Notes: a model not told the origin generated them from the letters alone. A DNA stretch of 64,000 bases from Pseudescherichia vulneris NBRC 102420 (GCF_000759795.1 NZ_BBMZ01000002.1:310001-374000); one strand, 5' to 3'. Counted from the first letter of the stretch, positions 36,017 to 48,916 are shown. Numbers and translations: made by a program.

Positions 36017-37002
36017 TGAACGTTCAGCGCATCGTTATCACTCCCGGCGAACCCGCCGGGATTGGTCCAGAGCTGGTCGTCCAGCTGGCCCAGCGCGACT
36101 GGCCCATGGAGCTGGTGATCTGCGCCGACCCGCAGCTTTTAACCGACCGGGCGTCAACGCTCGGTCTGCCGCTGACGCTTCTCCCCTACGATGCCAACCA
36201 GCCCGCGCAGCCGCAGGAGGCACGCACCCTAACGGTGCTGCCCATAGCTTTGCGCGCGCCGGTTGTTGCAGGCCAGCTTAGCGTGGCCAACGGTGGCTAC
36301 GTCGTTGATACCCTGGCCCGCGCCTGCGACGGCTGCCTGAGCGGCGAATTTGCTGCGCTGGTGACCGGCCCGGTGCATAAAGGGGTGATTAACGATGCTG
36401 GGGTGCCCTTTACCGGGCACACCGAATTTTTTGAAGCGCGTTCCGGCACCGCCAAAGTGGTGATGATGCTGGCGACCGAGGCGCTACGCGTGGCGCTGGC
36501 GACTACGCACCTGCCGCTGCGCGACGTAGCCGACGCCATTACCCCGGCGCTGCTGCGCGATGTCATCACTATTCTGTATCGCGATCTGCAAAACAAATTT
36601 GGTATTGCCCATCCGCACGTGCTGGTTTGTGGTTTGAATCCACACGCGGGCGAAGGCGGCCATATGGGCAGCGAAGAGATCGACATCATCATTCCGCTGC
36701 TTGATGAACTGCGCGCCGAGGGAATGAATCTCAGCGGTCCGCTGCCCGCCGATACCCTGTTCCAACCCAAATATCTCGATCGCGCCGATGCGGTGCTGGC
36801 GATGTATCACGATCAGGGCCTGCCCGTGCTAAAATACCAGGGCTTTGGCCGCGGTGTGAACATTACGCTCGGTTTACCCTTTATTCGCACATCCGTAGAC
36901 CACGGCACCGCATTAGAACTCGCGGGCCAGGGGAAAGCCGATGTCGGCAGTTTTATTACGGCGCTTAATCTCGCCATCAAAATGATTACTAATACTCAAT
37001 GA
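36016..37002 (+). CDS. pdxA: 4-Hydroxythreonine-4-phosphate dehydrogenase
   Basis: Oxidises 4-phosphohydroxythreonine in pyridoxine 5'-phosphate synthesis, the same pathway that Epd (window start) opens. The 328-residue enzyme has metal-binding histidines in [10 protein letters not shown] (about 166), [12 protein letters not shown] (about 211) and [17 protein letters not shown] (about 266). Substrate-binding residues lie in FTGHTEFF. It overlaps surA by one base and rsmA by four bases (ATGA), part of the conserved lptD-surA-pdxA-rsmA-apaG-apaH cluster. Confidence 0.98.
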   Translation: MNVQRIVITPGEPAGIGPELVVQLAQRDWPMELVICADPQLLTDRASTLGLPLTLLPYDANQPAQPQEARTLTVLPIALRAPVVAGQLSVANGGYVVDTLARACDGCLSGEFAALVTGPVHKGVINDAGVPFTGHTEFFEARSGTAKVVMMLATEALRVALATTHLPLRDVADAITPALLRDVITILYRDLQNKFGIAHPHVLVCGLNPHAGEGGHMGSEEIDIIIPLLDELRAEGMNLSGPLPADTLFQPKYLDRADAVLAMYHDQGLPVLKYQGFGRGVNITLGLPFIRTSVDHGTALELAGQGKADVGSFITALNLAIKMITNTQ

Positions 37003-37820
37003 ATAGCAGAGTCCATCAGGGGCACCTGGCCCGTAAACGTTTCGGGCAAAACTTCCTTAACGATAAATTTGTCATCGACAGCATTGTTTCAGCCATTAAC
37101 CCACAGAAAGGCCAGGCCATGGTCGAAATCGGTCCCGGCCTCGCCGCGCTGACCGAGCCGGTAGGTGAACGCCTGGACGAGCTGACCGTCATCGAGCTGG
37201 ATCGCGATCTGGCCGCGCGCCTACAAACGCATCCGTTCCTCGGGCCAAAACTGACCATCTATCAGCAGGATGCCATGACCATGAACTTTGGCGAGCTCTC
37301 CCAGACCCTGGGTCAGCCGCTGCGCGTCTTTGGTAACCTGCCCTATAACATCTCCACGCCGCTGATGTTCCACCTGTTTAGCTATACTGATGCCATCGCC
37401 GATATGCACTTCATGCTGCAAAAAGAGGTGGTGAATCGTCTGGTTGCAGGCCCGAACAGCAAAGCGTATGGTCGTTTAAGCGTGATGGCACAATACTATT
37501 GTCAGGTGATCCCGGTGCTGGAAGTGCCGCCGACAGCCTTTACGCCACCGCCTAAAGTCGACTCTGCGGTGGTGCGCCTGGTACCGCATACCACTATGCC
37601 GTACCCGGTTAAAGAGGTTCGCGTGCTGAGCCGCATCACTACCGAAGCGTTTAACCAGCGCCGTAAAACCATCCGCAACAGCCTCGGCAATCTGTTTACG
37701 CCAGAGGTTCTCACGTCGTTAGGTATTGACCCGGCGGTGCGGGCAGAGAACGTCTCTGTCGCCCAGTACTGCCAGCTGGCAAACTACCTGACGGATAACG
37801 CGCCGCCGAAGGAGAGTTAA
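36999..37820 (+). CDS. rsmA: 16S rRNA dimethyladenosine transferase (KsgA)
   Basis: Dimethylates A1518 and A1519 of 16S rRNA, a late quality check in 30S assembly; loss gives kasugamycin resistance. The 273-residue protein has [10 protein letters not shown] at the N-terminus, SAM motif [14 protein letters not shown], acidic residue in VIELDRDLA, and catalytic motif [15 protein letters not shown] helical C-terminal domain includes [13 protein letters not shown], which contacts RNA. It starts within the last codons of pdxA; apaG follows after 3 bp. Confidence 0.98.
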   Translation: MNSRVHQGHLARKRFGQNFLNDKFVIDSIVSAINPQKGQAMVEIGPGLAALTEPVGERLDELTVIELDRDLAARLQTHPFLGPKLTIYQQDAMTMNFGELSQTLGQPLRVFGNLPYNISTPLMFHLFSYTDAIADMHFMLQKEVVNRLVAGPNSKAYGRLSVMAQYYCQVIPVLEVPPTAFTPPPKVDSAVVRLVPHTTMPYPVKEVRVLSRITTEAFNQRRKTIRNSLGNLFTPEVLTSLGIDPAVRAENVSVAQYCQLANYLTDNAPPKES

Positions 37821-37823
37821 GCC

Positions 37824-38201
37824 ATGATCAATTCGCCCCGGGTATGTGTTCACGTACAGAGTGTCTATATCGAATCGCAGTCGGCACCTGATGAGCAGCG
37901 CTATGTTTTCGCCTATACGGTGACCATCCGCAATCTGGGACGCGCGTCCGTGCAGCTGCTAGGGCGCTATTGGCTTATCACCAACGGCAACGGCCGTGAA
38001 ACTGAGGTACAGGGCGAAGGTGTGGTTGGCGTCCAGCCGCACATTGCGCCCGGCGAAGAGTACCAATACACCAGCGGGGCGGTTATCGAAACGCCGCTGG
38101 GTACCATGCAGGGCCACTATGAGATGATCGATGCCGAGGGCAATCCGTTCCGCATCGACATACCGGTCTTCCGACTTGCCGTTTCAACACTCATCCATTA
38201 A
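37824..38201 (+). CDS. apaG: ApaG protein
   Basis: A 125-residue immunoglobulin/fibronectin-III-like domain protein (DUF525) conserved beside apaH. Characteristic stretches are [62 protein letters not shown]. Its biochemical function is unresolved; links to magnesium/cobalt efflux and nucleotide binding have been proposed. It ends 3 bp before apaH, so the pair is translated together. Confidence 0.95.
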   Translation: MINSPRVCVHVQSVYIESQSAPDEQRYVFAYTVTIRNLGRASVQLLGRYWLITNGNGRETEVQGEGVVGVQPHIAPGEEYQYTSGAVIETPLGTMQGHYEMIDAEGNPFRIDIPVFRLAVSTLIH

Positions 38202-38204
38202 TCC

Positions 38205-39053
38205 ATGTCGACATATCTTATTGGCGACGTTCACGGTTGCTACGATGAACTGATCGCATTGTTAAAACAGGTCGCGTTTGATCCTAAAACCGACACCCTC
38301 TGGCTAACGGGCGATCTGGTTGCACGCGGCCCGGCATCCCTGCAGGTGCTGCGTTTCGTGAAATCATTGGGCGACAGCGTACGCGTTGTGCTGGGCAACC
38401 ATGATCTGCACCTGCTGGCCGTATTTGCCGGCATCAGTAAAAATAAGCCGAAGGATCGCATTACGCCGCTGCTGGAAGCGCCGGATGCCGATGAGCTGCT
38501 GAACTGGCTGCGTCGCCAGCCACTGCTGCAGGTCGACGAAGAGAAAAAGCTGGTAATGGCCCATGCGGGGATCACCCCCCAGTGGGATCTGCCGACGGCG
38601 CAGGCCTGCGCACGCGATGCCGAAGCGGTGCTGGCCAGCGACTCCTATCCGCTGTTTTTAGATGCGATGTATGGCGACCTGCCCAATAACTGGAGCCAGG
38701 AGCTGAGCGGTCTCGCGCGCCTGCGCTTCATCACCAACGCCTTTACGCGGATGCGCTACTGCTTCCCGAACGGCCAGCTCGACATGTACTGCAAAGATAT
38801 GCCGGATAACGCCCCTGCCCCGCTGAAGCCGTGGTTTGTGATCCCCGGTCCGGTGACGCAGGAGTACAGCGTGGTGTTTGGTCACTGGGCATCGCTGGAG
38901 GGGAAAGGCACACCGGAAGGCGTTTACGCCCTTGATACCGGCTGCTGCTGGGGTGGCGTGCTGACCTGTCTGCGTTGGGAAGATAAAGCCTACTTTACCC
39001 AGGCGTCGAGCCGCCATCTGGATCTGGGCGAAGGCGAGGTTGTCGCCTCTTAA
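38205..39053 (+). CDS. apaH: Diadenosine tetraphosphatase
   Basis: Hydrolyses Ap4A and other dinucleoside polyphosphates symmetrically to ADP, and removes Np4 caps from mRNA. The 282-residue protein is a calcineurin-type metallophosphoesterase with metal motifs [10 protein letters not shown] (residues 7-16), [22 protein letters not shown] and a later [10 protein letters not shown] and FGHWASLEG. It is the last gene of the lptD-to-apaH run and converges on folA across a REP/BIME-like region. Confidence 0.98.
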   Translation: MSTYLIGDVHGCYDELIALLKQVAFDPKTDTLWLTGDLVARGPASLQVLRFVKSLGDSVRVVLGNHDLHLLAVFAGISKNKPKDRITPLLEAPDADELLNWLRRQPLLQVDEEKKLVMAHAGITPQWDLPTAQACARDAEAVLASDSYPLFLDAMYGDLPNNWSQELSGLARLRFITNAFTRMRYCFPNGQLDMYCKDMPDNAPAPLKPWFVIPGPVTQEYSVVFGHWASLEGKGTPEGVYALDTGCCWGGVLTCLRWEDKAYFTQASSRHLDLGEGEVVAS

Positions 39054-39059
39054 TGTTTT

Positions 39060-39134
39060 CCCCGGCGGCGCTGCGCTTGCCGGGGCTATACCTTCCGTAG
39101 GCCTGATAAGAGAAGCGCCATCAGGCGCTTCTCT
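39060..39134. repeat. BIME-like pair of REP units between apaH and folA
   Basis: CCCCGGC/GCCGGGG (39060-39085) and GCCTGAT/ATCAGGC (39101-39126) are facing REP-type units. A perfect 11-bp stem AGAGAAGCGCC/GGCGCTTCTCT (39109-39134) overlaps the second unit and competes with it. Confidence 0.65.
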
Positions 39135-39144
39135 CTGCTATACG

Positions 39145-39765
<621 letters not shown>

Positions 39766-41628
39766 TTAAACCGTTGGCTTAACCTGCGGCTCGTCGCTGG
39801 CATCGCCGGAGTGTTTACCCTCCTCCGTGCCCTGCCAGCCGTGCCGCTGGGTGTGGGAGAGATGCGCCCGATCCTCGGTGATGATCTCCGTCAGCATGGC
39901 GCTGGTGCGTTTGAACACCGCCGCCCGGGCCTGGGTATCATCTTCGCCCTGCGCCATCTCCTCTATCATGTCTGAATTATAGCGGCGAAATAGATCGGCG
40001 CGCTCCCGGGCCTCATACTCTCCCAGCCCCAGACTCTCCAGCGCCAGACGGCCGGTACGCAGCGCGCCTTCAAAGGTTTCACGCTCCGGCCGCTCGACGC
40101 CCGCCTGGCGCAGGCGGATAAAGTGATCGACGTCGCGGGCGCGGGCAACGATCTGCAGGTGCGGGAAGTGCTCTTTAGCCAGCTCGGTCAATTGCAGGTT
40201 GGCTTTGGGATCGTCAATGGCGTTGATCAGTACCTCGGCCTTGCCTGCCCCAGCGGACTCCAGCAGATCCACGCGGGTCGCATCGCCATAGAAGACCTTC
40301 ATGCCAAACTTGCGCAGGGTTTCAATATGATCGGGATCGTGATCGAGAACGACCATTTTCACCCCGCTGGAGAGCAACAGACGACCGGCAATCTGACCAA
40401 AACGGCCGAAGCCCGCAATAATGACCCGCGGCTGCTCCTCATCAATCTCATCTGCTTCCTGCTGCTGACCGGTGGTTTTGTTATCAAGCCGGGTCAGAAG
40501 CACCAGCAGCAGCGGCGTTGCGGCCATTGAGAGCGCCACCGCCAGAGTCAGCGCTTTGGCCCACTCGGGATCCAGCACGCTAGCGCTTTGTGCCGTGCCA
40601 AACACCACGAAGGCAAATTCACTCCCCTGCCCCAGCAGAACCGCGAACCAGCGCCGCTGCCTGCTCGGCACTTTTAACGGGCGGGCAATCAGCCACAGCA
40701 TCAGGGTTTTAATCACCAGGAAGCCCACCAGCAGGACGATAATGCGCAGCGGATGGGTTACGAGGGTACCGAAGTCGATAGACATGCCGACGCCGATAAA
40801 GAACAGCCCCAGTAGCAGGCCTTTAAACGGCTCGATATCGCTCTCCAGCGCATGGCGGTACTCGGAGCTCGCCAGCAGCACCCCGGCAAGGAACGCCCCC
40901 ATCGCCATCGATAGCCCCGCCTCCTCAAGCAACAGCCCGAAGCCAAAGACCAGGAACAGTGCTACGGCGCTAAAGACTTCCCGCAGGCCGGAGCGAGCGA
41001 CAAAGCGCAGCGCCGGACGCGCAACGTAGCGGCCAATCAGCACCACAATAGCCAGCGCGGCGACCACCTTCAGCGCTGAAAGAGCAAAGGCTCCCAGGGT
41101 GGTGGCCCCGCCGCTGGCCGCCAGTAGGGGGATCATCGCCACCAGCGGAATGGCGGCGATGTCCTGGAACAGCAGAACGGCAAAGGCGCTGCGCCCCATC
41201 TGGGAGACCATCAGGTTACGCTCGTTCATTGCCTGCATCGCGATCGCCGTTGAGGAGAGCCCCAGCGTCAGGCCGATCAGCACCGCTACCTGCCAGCGCA
41301 GACCGAGCGCCATACAGAACGCGCCCAGCAGCAGGCCGCAGACCAGCATCTGCAATGCGCCGCCACCAAATACCGAGGCACGCAGCTTCCACAGCCGCTG
41401 AGGATCCAACTCAAGGCCGATGACGAACAGCATCAGCACCACGCCGATTTCAGCAAAGTGCAGAATCGACTCGGCGTCGGTGACCAGGCGCAGCCCCCAT
41501 GGTCCAATAATGCAGCCCGCAATCAGATAGCCGAGCACCGAGCCGAGTCCCAGCCGCACTGCAATCGGCACGATCAGCGCCGCCGATCCCAGATAGATCA
41601 GCGCTTGTATTAAGGTATGGCTATCCAT
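39766..41628 (-). CDS. kefC: Glutathione-regulated potassium-efflux transporter KefC
   Basis: A CPA2-type K+/H+ antiporter that acidifies the cytosol when electrophiles form glutathione adducts, protecting the cell. The 620-residue protein has about 12-13 N-terminal membrane helices (residues 1-380, including [16 protein letters not shown] segments), then a cytosolic RCK/KTN nucleotide-binding domain starting [17 protein letters not shown] (about residue 399). The C-terminal tail is charged and variable. It overlaps kefF by 8 bp, so activator and channel are made together. Free glutathione (GshB product) keeps it closed. Confidence 0.97.
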   Translation of the reverse strand: MDSHTLIQALIYLGSAALIVPIAVRLGLGSVLGYLIAGCIIGPWGLRLVTDAESILHFAEIGVVLMLFVIGLELDPQRLWKLRASVFGGGALQMLVCGLLLGAFCMALGLRWQVAVLIGLTLGLSSTAIAMQAMNERNLMVSQMGRSAFAVLLFQDIAAIPLVAMIPLLAASGGATTLGAFALSALKVVAALAIVVLIGRYVARPALRFVARSGLREVFSAVALFLVFGFGLLLEEAGLSMAMGAFLAGVLLASSEYRHALESDIEPFKGLLLGLFFIGVGMSIDFGTLVTHPLRIIVLLVGFLVIKTLMLWLIARPLKVPSRQRRWFAVLLGQGSEFAFVVFGTAQSASVLDPEWAKALTLAVALSMAATPLLLVLLTRLDNKTTGQQQEADEIDEEQPRVIIAGFGRFGQIAGRLLLSSGVKMVVLDHDPDHIETLRKFGMKVFYGDATRVDLLESAGAGKAEVLINAIDDPKANLQLTELAKEHFPHLQIVARARDVDHFIRLRQAGVERPERETFEGALRTGRLALESLGLGEYEARERADLFRRYNSDMIEEMAQGEDDTQARAAVFKRTSAMLTEIITEDRAHLSHTQRHGWQGTEEGKHSGDASDEPQVKPTV

Positions 41629-42151
41629 GATTGACCTCCTGCCACTCCATCAGCCGCTGCTTGTAGTGACGCGCCTTAGCATTCAGGGTTTCATCATCGT
41701 TTACGAAGGTGTTATGCATCGAGAAAGGGGCCAACCATTTCATGCCGCAATAGATCGCCGTGGCCTGCAGGGGCTGCGCCAGCGCCTCAAAGCCGGGATG
41801 GGATCCAATATCGAAGTGGTGCTCGCCGCCGCCGGTGGTCACCGCCCACAGCAGATGTTTGCCATGCAGTGCAGTACCGCCCTCGCCGTAGGCCCAGCCG
41901 TGCGTAAGCACTTTATCCATCCACAGCTTGAGCAGCGGCGGGACGCTATACCACTGGAGAGGATGCTGCCAGACCACCAGATCCGCACGCGATATTGCCT
42001 CCTGTTCGGCGGCGATATCAATATTGAAGTCGGGATAGAGTTGGTAAAGCGAACGGACTTCTACGCCGTCGAGGGTGCCTGCCTGCTCAAGCATCCGCTT
42101 ATTTGCGTGCGAATGCCGCGGATAGGGATGAGCATAAATAATCAGAATCAT
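41621..42151 (-). CDS. kefF: KefC ancillary quinone reductase KefF
   Basis: A 176-residue flavodoxin-fold, FMN-binding NAD(P)H:quinone oxidoreductase that binds KefC and is required for its full activity. It begins [20 protein letters not shown], the FMN phosphate loop, and contains [36 protein letters not shown] and [16 protein letters not shown] typical of the family. It precedes and overlaps kefC in the same transcript. Confidence 0.97.
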   Translation of the reverse strand: MILIIYAHPYPRHSHANKRMLEQAGTLDGVEVRSLYQLYPDFNIDIAAEQEAISRADLVVWQHPLQWYSVPPLLKLWMDKVLTHGWAYGEGGTALHGKHLLWAVTTGGGEHHFDIGSHPGFEALAQPLQATAIYCGMKWLAPFSMHNTFVNDDETLNAKARHYKQRLMEWQEVNHG

Positions 42152-42238
42152 TCATTAACCTGTCTAAACTGCGCTGTAGTAATTGCAGTGAGTTTAGACA
42201 GTTAATCGGTGGGCTTACAGAAGAAAGATCCGCTTTGC

Positions 42239-42460
42239 TTACTCTTTTTCGATCAGCTGGGAGACATCGGCGGTTTTAATTTGTCGGCTGTAGCCCTGCT
42301 GGTCAACATAGCGGGTCATGCCGGTATCTTTATCAATTTCAGGCTTGCCCTGGGTGACGATCATCTCGCCGCTTTTGGTGGACATAATATAGTCGCTGGA
42401 GCAACCTACCAGCGAAAGTGATACTGCACCCAGAAACAGAACAGCAACAATCCTCTTCAT
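42239..42460 (-). CDS. YgdI/YgdR-type small lipoprotein (copy 1)
   Basis: A 73-residue precursor with a lipoprotein signal ending in lipobox LVGC (Cys20), so the mature protein is about 54 residues and membrane-anchored. The mature part is the DUF903 (YgdI/YgdR) SH3-like domain: DYIMSTKSGEMIVTQGKPEID, then DTGMTRYVDQQG. Function is unknown; family members are often stress-induced. A paralogue (42,671-42,904) lies upstream in tandem on the same strand. Confidence 0.88.
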   Translation of the reverse strand: MKRIVAVLFLGAVSLSLVGCSSDYIMSTKSGEMIVTQGKPEIDKDTGMTRYVDQQGYSRQIKTADVSQLIEKE

Positions 42461-42616
42461 ACGGACTCCGTTTTTATAGTGAAGAGGAGAGTGTAACGAA
42501 GCAATATATTATTTAGTATCGAGAAACTATATTAAAATGCTAACGCCGAAGCGATTAGAAATATATTCATCGGGAAGATTATTTTTGAACGATATATTTA
42601 GAAAACTTATTTGATC

Positions 42617-42643
42617 AAGCCCGGCAATGTTATTTGCCGGGCT
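42617..42643. terminator. Hairpin between the two small lipoprotein genes
   Basis: AGCCCGGCAA and TTGCCGGGCT form a perfect 10-bp stem with a 6-base loop, 27 bp past the end of copy 2. It suggests that the two genes are separate transcripts. The remaining intergenic DNA is AT-rich and empty. Confidence 0.6.
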
Positions 42644-42670
42644 GCGTGCGGTATAGCTAAAGAAACAGGA

Positions 42671-42904
42671 TTAGTTATCCAGTTCGCTCATATTTTTCAG
42701 CTGGTCGCGATTGATCTGCTCTGTTTGACCCGTTGCGGCATTTTTGTACGACACCATGCCGGTATCACTGTCAACTTTCGGTTTTCCGTCAGTCACAATG
42801 GTTTTGCCGTCGGTGGTTTTCACAGCCTGATTAGAGGAACAACCCGCTACGGTAAATAATGTTGCTGCGGCCAAAATAGACGTAATGAGAATGCGCTTTT
42901 GCAT
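42671..42904 (-). CDS. YgdI/YgdR-type small lipoprotein (copy 2)
   Basis: A 77-residue precursor with lipobox VAGC (Cys22). The mature domain VKTTDGKTIVTDGKPKVDSDTG and MVSYKNAATGQTEQINRDQL is the same DUF903 fold as copy 1, but the sequences have diverged considerably, so the duplication is probably old. It is followed by its own hairpin. The pair occupies the position of the carnitine (cai) genes between kefF and carB in E. coli. Confidence 0.88.
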   Translation of the reverse strand: MQKRILITSILAAATLFTVAGCSSNQAVKTTDGKTIVTDGKPKVDSDTGMVSYKNAATGQTEQINRDQLKNMSELDN

Positions 42905-43048
42905 GGTGTTCTCCCTGCTTTTCGGTGAATTTCAATTATCTTCCTGACTAACTGTAGACTATTTATCTGATGTATCAGGGAAATACAGAACACTCTTAGG
43001 CAGCGAACGATAACCCGTTGCCGCACAGCCACCAGCAGCGCAGAAATG

Positions 43049-43072
43049 AAAAAACCCGCCGGAGCGGGTTTG
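43049..43072 (-). terminator. carAB terminator
   Basis: On the minus strand AAACCCGC and GCGGGTTT flank a short loop, followed by six T residues, 19 bp past the carB stop. Confidence 0.88.
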
Positions 43073-43090
43073 GGTAACGTTTGCAGGCGC

Positions 43091-46000
43091 TTATTTAACG
43101 ATCTGCGCGTGCATCTCCTGCACGGAGGTCACCTTCTCGGTAGCGTCCGCATTCAGCGCCATCGCCGTGGCGAAGCCGCCGTTCAGCGTGGTGTCGTAGT
43201 GCACCTTGTACTGCAGGGCGCTGCGACGGATCAGCTTGGAATCCTCAATCGCCTGACGACCCGCGGTGGTGTTGATGATGTAGGTGTACTCGCCATTCTT
43301 GATACGATCCTGAATGTGCGGACGACCCTCATGCACCTTGTTCACCAGACGCGGGTTAATACCGGCTTCACCCAGCACAATCGCCGTGCCGTGGGTAGCG
43401 TCCAGTTCAAAGCCGAACTTCAGCAGCTTGGCGGCCAGGTCAACGACGCGCTCTTTGTCGCCTTCGCGTACGGAGAGCAGCGCGCGACCCTGTTTCTTCA
43501 TGGTCGAGTTACTGCCCAGCTGCGCCTTGGCAAAGGCCTCGGCAAAGGTGCGGCCTACGCCCATCACTTCACCGGTAGAGCGCATCTCTGGCCCTAACAG
43601 CGGATCCACGCCTGGGAACTTGTTGAACGGCAGCACCACCTCTTTCACCGAGTAGTACGGCGGGATAATCTCTTTGGTGACGCCCTGCTCGGTCAGGGAT
43701 TTCCCTGCCATCACCCGCGCAGCCACCTTCGCCAGCGGCACGCCGGTGGCCTTGGAGACGAACGGCACGGTACGCGCCGCGCGTGGGTTAACCTCAATCA
43801 GGTAGACTTCGTTGTCCTTCACCGCGAACTGCACGTTCATCAGGCCACGCACCTGCAGCTCGAAGGCCAGCTTCTGCACCTGCTGACGCATTACGTCCTG
43901 GATCTCCTGGCTCAGGGTATAGGCCGGAAGCGAACAGGCTGAGTCACCGGAGTGTACGCCCGCCTGCTCGATATGCTCCATGATGCCGCCGATCAGCACC
44001 ATCTCGCCGTCGCAGATGGCATCTACGTCAACCTCTACCGCGTCGTCGAGGAAGCGGTCCAGCAGCACCGGCGCGTCGTTAGAGACGCTTACCGCCGTCA
44101 TAAAGTAGCGACGCAGGTCGATCTCGTCGTAGACAATCTCCATCGCCCGGCCGCCCAGCACGTAGGAAGGACGCACCACCAGCGGGTAGCCAATCTCTTT
44201 CGCCTTCTCAACTGCCTGCTCGATAGCGGTCACGGTGGCGTTCGCTGGCTGCTTCAGCTTCAGACGGTCTACCGCCTGCTGGAAGCGCTCGCGGTCTTCA
44301 GCACGGTCGATAGCATCCGGGCTGGTACCAATAACCGGCACGCCAGCGGCTTCCAGGGCACGGGCCAGCTTCAGCGGGGTTTGCCCGCCGTACTGGACGA
44401 TAACGCCTTTCGGCTTCTCGATGCGCACGATCTCCAGCACGTCTTCCAGCGTGACCGGCTCGAAGTAGAGGCGATCCGAGGTGTCGTAGTCGGTGGAGAC
44501 GGTTTCCGGGTTACAGTTGACCATGATGGTCTCGTAACCATCTTCGCGCAGCGCCAGCGAGGCGTGTACGCAGCAGTAGTCGAACTCAATGCCCTGACCG
44601 ATACGGTTTGGCCCGCCGCCCAGCACCATGATTTTGTCACGATCCTGAGTCGGGTTCGCCTCGCACTCCTCCTCATAGGTGGAGTACATGTAGGCGGTAT
44701 CGGTAGAAAACTCTGCGGCACAGGTATCCACACGCTTGTAGACCGGGTGCAGGTTGTACTGTTCGCGCAGCTTGCGGACTTCTGTTTCACGCACGCCCGC
44801 CAGCTTGGCCAGACGCGCATCGGCAAAGCCTTTGCGCTTCAGCTGGCGCAGGAAGTCAGCGTCGAGGCCGTTGATGCCCACTTCCGCCACCTTCTCTTCC
44901 AGGCGCACCAGCTCTTCAATTTGTACCAGGAACCAGCGGTCAACGTTGGTCAGGTTAAAGACGCCGTCAACCGACAGGCCCGCACGGAACGCATCCGCAA
45001 TGTACCAAATACGCTCTGCGCCCGCGTCTTTCAGCTCGCGGCGGATTTTGGTCAGCGCTTCCGGATCGTCAAGGCTCACCTTCGGGTCAAAACCGGTTGC
45101 CCCCACTTCCAGGCCGCGCAGCGCTTTCTGCAGCGACTCCTGCTGGGTGCGGCCAATCGCCATCACTTCGCCCACGGACTTCATCTGGGTGGTCAGGCGG
45201 TCGTTGGCACCGACGAACTTCTCGAAGTTGAAGCGTGGAATTTTAGTGACGACGTAGTCGATAGAGGGTTCAAACGACGCTGGCGTACGGCCGCCGGTGA
45301 TGTCGTTCATCAGCTCGTCGAGGGTGTAGCCCACCGCCAGCTTGGCCGCGACTTTGGCAATCGGGAAGCCGGTGGCTTTTGACGCCAGCGCCGAGGAGCG
45401 GGAGACGCGCGGGTTCATCTCGATAACGATCAAGCGACCGTTTTTCGGGTTCACCGAGAACTGGACGTTAGAGCCGCCGGTTTCCACGCCGATTTCACGC
45501 AGTACCGCCATCGAGGCGTTACGCATGATCTGATACTCTTTGTCGGTCAGGGTCTGGGCCGGGGCCACGGTGATGGAGTCACCGGTGTGGATACCCATGG
45601 CGTCAAAGTTTTCGATAGAACAGACGATGATGCAGTTATCGTTCTTATCGCGCACCACCTCCATCTCGTACTCTTTCCAGCCGATCAGCGACTCGTCAAT
45701 CAGCAGCTCGTTGGTCGGGGAGAGATCCAGACCGCGGGCGCAGATCTCTTCGAACTCTTCGCGGTTATAGGCGATACCGCCGCCGGTGCCGCCCATGGTG
45801 AATGACGGACGAATGATGCACGGGTAGCCGACGTCAGCAGCAACTGCCAGCGCCTCTTCCATGTTATGCGCAATGCCGGAACGGGCGGTATCGAGGCCGA
45901 TTTTCTTCATCGCGACATCGAAACGGCGGCGATCTTCGGCTTTATCAATCGCGTCGGCGGTTGCGCCGATCATGGTCACGCCGAACTCTTCCAGCACGCC

Positions 46001-46315
46001 CTGACGCTCAAGCTCCAGCGCGCAGTTCAGCGCCGTCTGGCCGCCCATGGTAGGCAGCACCGCATCCGGGCGCTCTTTTTCGATGATTTTGCGCACCACT
46101 TCCCAGTGGATAGGCTCAATGTAGGTTGCGTCCGCCATCTCCGGGTCGGTCATGATGGTCGCCGGGTTAGAGTTAACCAGGATGACGCGGTAACCCTCTT
46201 CACGCAGGGCTTTACAGGCCTGAGCACCGGAGTAGTCAAATTCGCAGGCCTGGCCGATAACAATCGGGCCAGCGCCAAGGATCAGGATGCTTTTAATGTC
46301 TGTACGTTTTGGCAT
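43091..46315 (-). CDS. carB: Carbamoyl-phosphate synthetase large subunit
   Basis: Makes carbamoyl phosphate for pyrimidine and arginine synthesis from bicarbonate, ATP and ammonia supplied by CarA. The 1,074-residue protein holds two homologous ATP-grasp halves: the first begins [21 protein letters not shown] and the second [21 protein letters not shown] (about residue 560). The oligomerisation region lies between, and a C-terminal allosteric domain ([17 protein letters not shown] onward) binds UMP, IMP and ornithine. It lies 18 bp after carA in one operon. Confidence 0.99.
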   Translation of the reverse strand: MPKRTDIKSILILGAGPIVIGQACEFDYSGAQACKALREEGYRVILVNSNPATIMTDPEMADATYIEPIHWEVVRKIIEKERPDAVLPTMGGQTALNCALELERQGVLEEFGVTMIGATADAIDKAEDRRRFDVAMKKIGLDTARSGIAHNMEEALAVAADVGYPCIIRPSFTMGGTGGGIAYNREEFEEICARGLDLSPTNELLIDESLIGWKEYEMEVVRDKNDNCIIVCSIENFDAMGIHTGDSITVAPAQTLTDKEYQIMRNASMAVLREIGVETGGSNVQFSVNPKNGRLIVIEMNPRVSRSSALASKATGFPIAKVAAKLAVGYTLDELMNDITGGRTPASFEPSIDYVVTKIPRFNFEKFVGANDRLTTQMKSVGEVMAIGRTQQESLQKALRGLEVGATGFDPKVSLDDPEALTKIRRELKDAGAERIWYIADAFRAGLSVDGVFNLTNVDRWFLVQIEELVRLEEKVAEVGINGLDADFLRQLKRKGFADARLAKLAGVRETEVRKLREQYNLHPVYKRVDTCAAEFSTDTAYMYSTYEEECEANPTQDRDKIMVLGGGPNRIGQGIEFDYCCVHASLALREDGYETIMVNCNPETVSTDYDTSDRLYFEPVTLEDVLEIVRIEKPKGVIVQYGGQTPLKLARALEAAGVPVIGTSPDAIDRAEDRERFQQAVDRLKLKQPANATVTAIEQAVEKAKEIGYPLVVRPSYVLGGRAMEIVYDEIDLRRYFMTAVSVSNDAPVLLDRFLDDAVEVDVDAICDGEMVLIGGIMEHIEQAGVHSGDSACSLPAYTLSQEIQDVMRQQVQKLAFELQVRGLMNVQFAVKDNEVYLIEVNPRAARTVPFVSKATGVPLAKVAARVMAGKSLTEQGVTKEIIPPYYSVKEVVLPFNKFPGVDPLLGPEMRSTGEVMGVGRTFAEAFAKAQLGSNSTMKKQGRALLSVREGDKERVVDLAAKLLKFGFELDATHGTAIVLGEAGINPRLVNKVHEGRPHIQDRIKNGEYTYIINTTAGRQAIEDSKLIRRSALQYKVHYDTTLNGGFATAMALNADATEKVTSVQEMHAQIVK

Positions 46316-46333
46316 GGTCTTCTCGGCTCCTGA

Positions 46334-47482
46334 TTATTTGGCGGTAGAACGGTAGTGCTTAATCAATTCGATAAAGTGGTCGAACAGCGGCGCAGCATCG
46401 TGCGGACCGGGGCTGGCTTCAGGGTGCCCCTGGAAGCTGAACGCTGGCTTATCGGTACGATGAATACCCTGCAGGGTACCGTCGAACAGCGACGTATGCG
46501 TTACGCGCAGGTTAGCTGGCATGGTCGCCTCATCCACCGCAAAGCCGTGGTTTTGCGCCGTGATCATCACCGTGTTGTTATCAATATCTTTAACCGGATG
46601 GTTACCGCCGTGGTGACCAAACTTCATCTTCACGGTTTTGGCACCGCTCGCCAGGGCCAGCAGCTGATGGCCGAGGCAGATCCCAAACACCGGAATATCG
46701 GTGGCCAAGAAGGCCTGGATGGCGTCGATAGCGTAGTCGCACGGGGCCGGGTCACCGGGGCCGTTGGAGAGGAAAATGCCGTCCGGGTTCATCTTCAGGA
46801 CCTCTTCCGCCGGGGTCTTCGCCGGAACGACCGTCAGGCGACAGCCTCTGTCCACCAGCATACGCAGGATGTTGCGCTTCGCGCCGTAGTCGTAAGCCAC
46901 CACGTGGAACGGCAGCTCCTCTTCTTTTTTCGCTTCCGGCAGCTCACCGGCCAGCGTCCAGCTTCCCTGAGTCCAGCTATAGGATTCAGCGGTAGAGACC
47001 TCTTTCGCCAGGTCCATGCCGTTCAGACCGGGGAATGCTTTCGCTTTCTCCAGGGCCAGCGCCGCATCCGGGCTATCGCCAGCGATGATGCAGCCGTTCT
47101 GAGCACCCTTCTCACGCAGCAGGCGGGTCAGCTTACGGGTATCGATATCGGCAATGGCCACGATGTTATGGCGCTTGAGGTAAGAAGAGAGGTCTTCGGT
47201 ATTGCGGTAGTTGCTGGCAATCAGCGGCAGGTCACGAATAATCAGGCCTTGAGCGTGAACCTGGGACGCTTCTTCATCGGCTTCGTTAGTGCCGACATTA
47301 CCAATATGGGGATAAGTAAGAGTGACGATTTGGCGGGAATAGGAGGGATCAGTAAGGATTTCTTGATAACCGGTCATTGAAGTATTGAAAACGACTTCCC
47401 CAACCGCCGAACCTGTTGCCCCTATGGCCCGACCGTGAAACTGGGTTCCGTCTTCCAGAACCAATAGCGCTGACTTAATCAA
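46334..47482 (-). CDS. carA: Carbamoyl-phosphate synthetase small subunit (TTG start)
   Basis: A glutamine amidotransferase that feeds ammonia through a tunnel to CarB. The 382-residue protein has the class I triad: nucleophile Cys in [16 protein letters not shown] (about residue 269) and His-x-Glu in [11 protein letters not shown] (about 353-355). I chose the TTG at 47482 because GGAGGG lies 5 bases upstream and E. coli carA also starts with TTG; an in-frame ATG nine codons upstream would place that ribosome site inside the gene. Arginine and purine repression is suggested by the sites upstream. Confidence 0.96.
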   Translation of the reverse strand: MIKSALLVLEDGTQFHGRAIGATGSAVGEVVFNTSMTGYQEILTDPSYSRQIVTLTYPHIGNVGTNEADEEASQVHAQGLIIRDLPLIASNYRNTEDLSSYLKRHNIVAIADIDTRKLTRLLREKGAQNGCIIAGDSPDAALALEKAKAFPGLNGMDLAKEVSTAESYSWTQGSWTLAGELPEAKKEEELPFHVVAYDYGAKRNILRMLVDRGCRLTVVPAKTPAEEVLKMNPDGIFLSNGPGDPAPCDYAIDAIQAFLATDIPVFGICLGHQLLALASGAKTVKMKFGHHGGNHPVKDIDNNTVMITAQNHGFAVDEATMPANLRVTHTSLFDGTLQGIHRTDKPAFSFQGHPEASPGPHDAAPLFDHFIELIKHYRSTAK

Positions 47483-47515
47483 AACACCCTCCAGAGAATA
47501 TTCACTCACTTTATT

Positions 47516-47550
47516 TGCATATTAATTCATATTGAAGCCACAAATCAATG
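47516..47550 (-). promoter_or_regulatory. ARG boxes of the carAB downstream promoter
   Basis: TGCATATTAATTCA (47516-47529) matches the ArgR half-site palindrome with one change; a weaker second box follows. The arrangement closely resembles the ArgR-repressed P2 promoter of E. coli carAB. Confidence 0.65.
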
Positions 47551-47702
47551 CAAATCTGCTTACCGGTGTATTTTTGGCAAACGGCGGCATTCTAGAGACA
47601 ACCTTGATGAAAGTCTACCACCTAAGCCACTTTTTCTTATCTTTTTGCAACCCTGAGGGATAAGCTGCACATTAACATGCAAAAAAGCGAGCTAAATTGC
47701 AG

Positions 47703-47718
47703 AGGAAAACGCTTGCGC
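47703..47718 (-). promoter_or_regulatory. Candidate PurR operator of carAB
   Basis: AGGAAAACGCTTGCGC resembles the 16-bp PurR operator (central ACGCTT, GC flanks). PurR repression of the upstream carAB promoter is known in E. coli. Confidence 0.5.
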
Positions 47719-47862
47719 ACATCTATCAATTTCACTTTTTTATACGCAGCGGTAAAAACAGGATTGAAGGAGGAGAATCTGGCGATTTTCACCAAAAACA
47801 GAGATAAGAAAGCGTATTACAGCCATTTAAAGTCATAAAACAGATTAAATGGATAAAATAAA

Positions 47863-47883
47863 GGGGCAATAAAATATTGCCCC
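47863..47883 (-). terminator. dapB terminator
   Basis: GGGGCAATA and TATTGCCCC form a perfect 9-bp stem with a TTT loop; on the minus strand a T-rich tract follows. Confidence 0.85.
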
Positions 47884-47936
47884 ATGCAATCAAAGCATTG
47901 CGATCACAATAACCACATCACGATGGGTAATAAATG

Positions 47937-48773
<837 letters not shown>

Positions 48774-48891
48774 TTAATGAAATGCTATAAATCGCCTTCA
48801 GATTAACCAGCCCGCTAACGGGCCGCCAGCCGAAAACGCCGATAATTAGAATTTAATGATAAACGTCGGAAAGTATCAGCAAAAGACATGA

Positions 48892-48912
48892 TTGCTGCCT
48901 GAGCGGCAGCAA
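48892..48912. terminator. Hairpin after the alaX gene
   Basis: TTGCTGCC and GGCAGCAA form a perfect 8-bp stem with a 5-base loop, 4 bp past the alaX stop codon. The T run is weak. Confidence 0.5.
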
Positions 48913-48916
48913 CAGG

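Larger units (their letters stand above)
47483..47936. other. carA control region and dapB 3' region
   Basis: This 454 bp stretch has no gene. It holds ARG boxes, a PurR-like operator and probably the two carAB promoters, then the dapB terminator (47,863-47,883). Confidence 0.65.
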
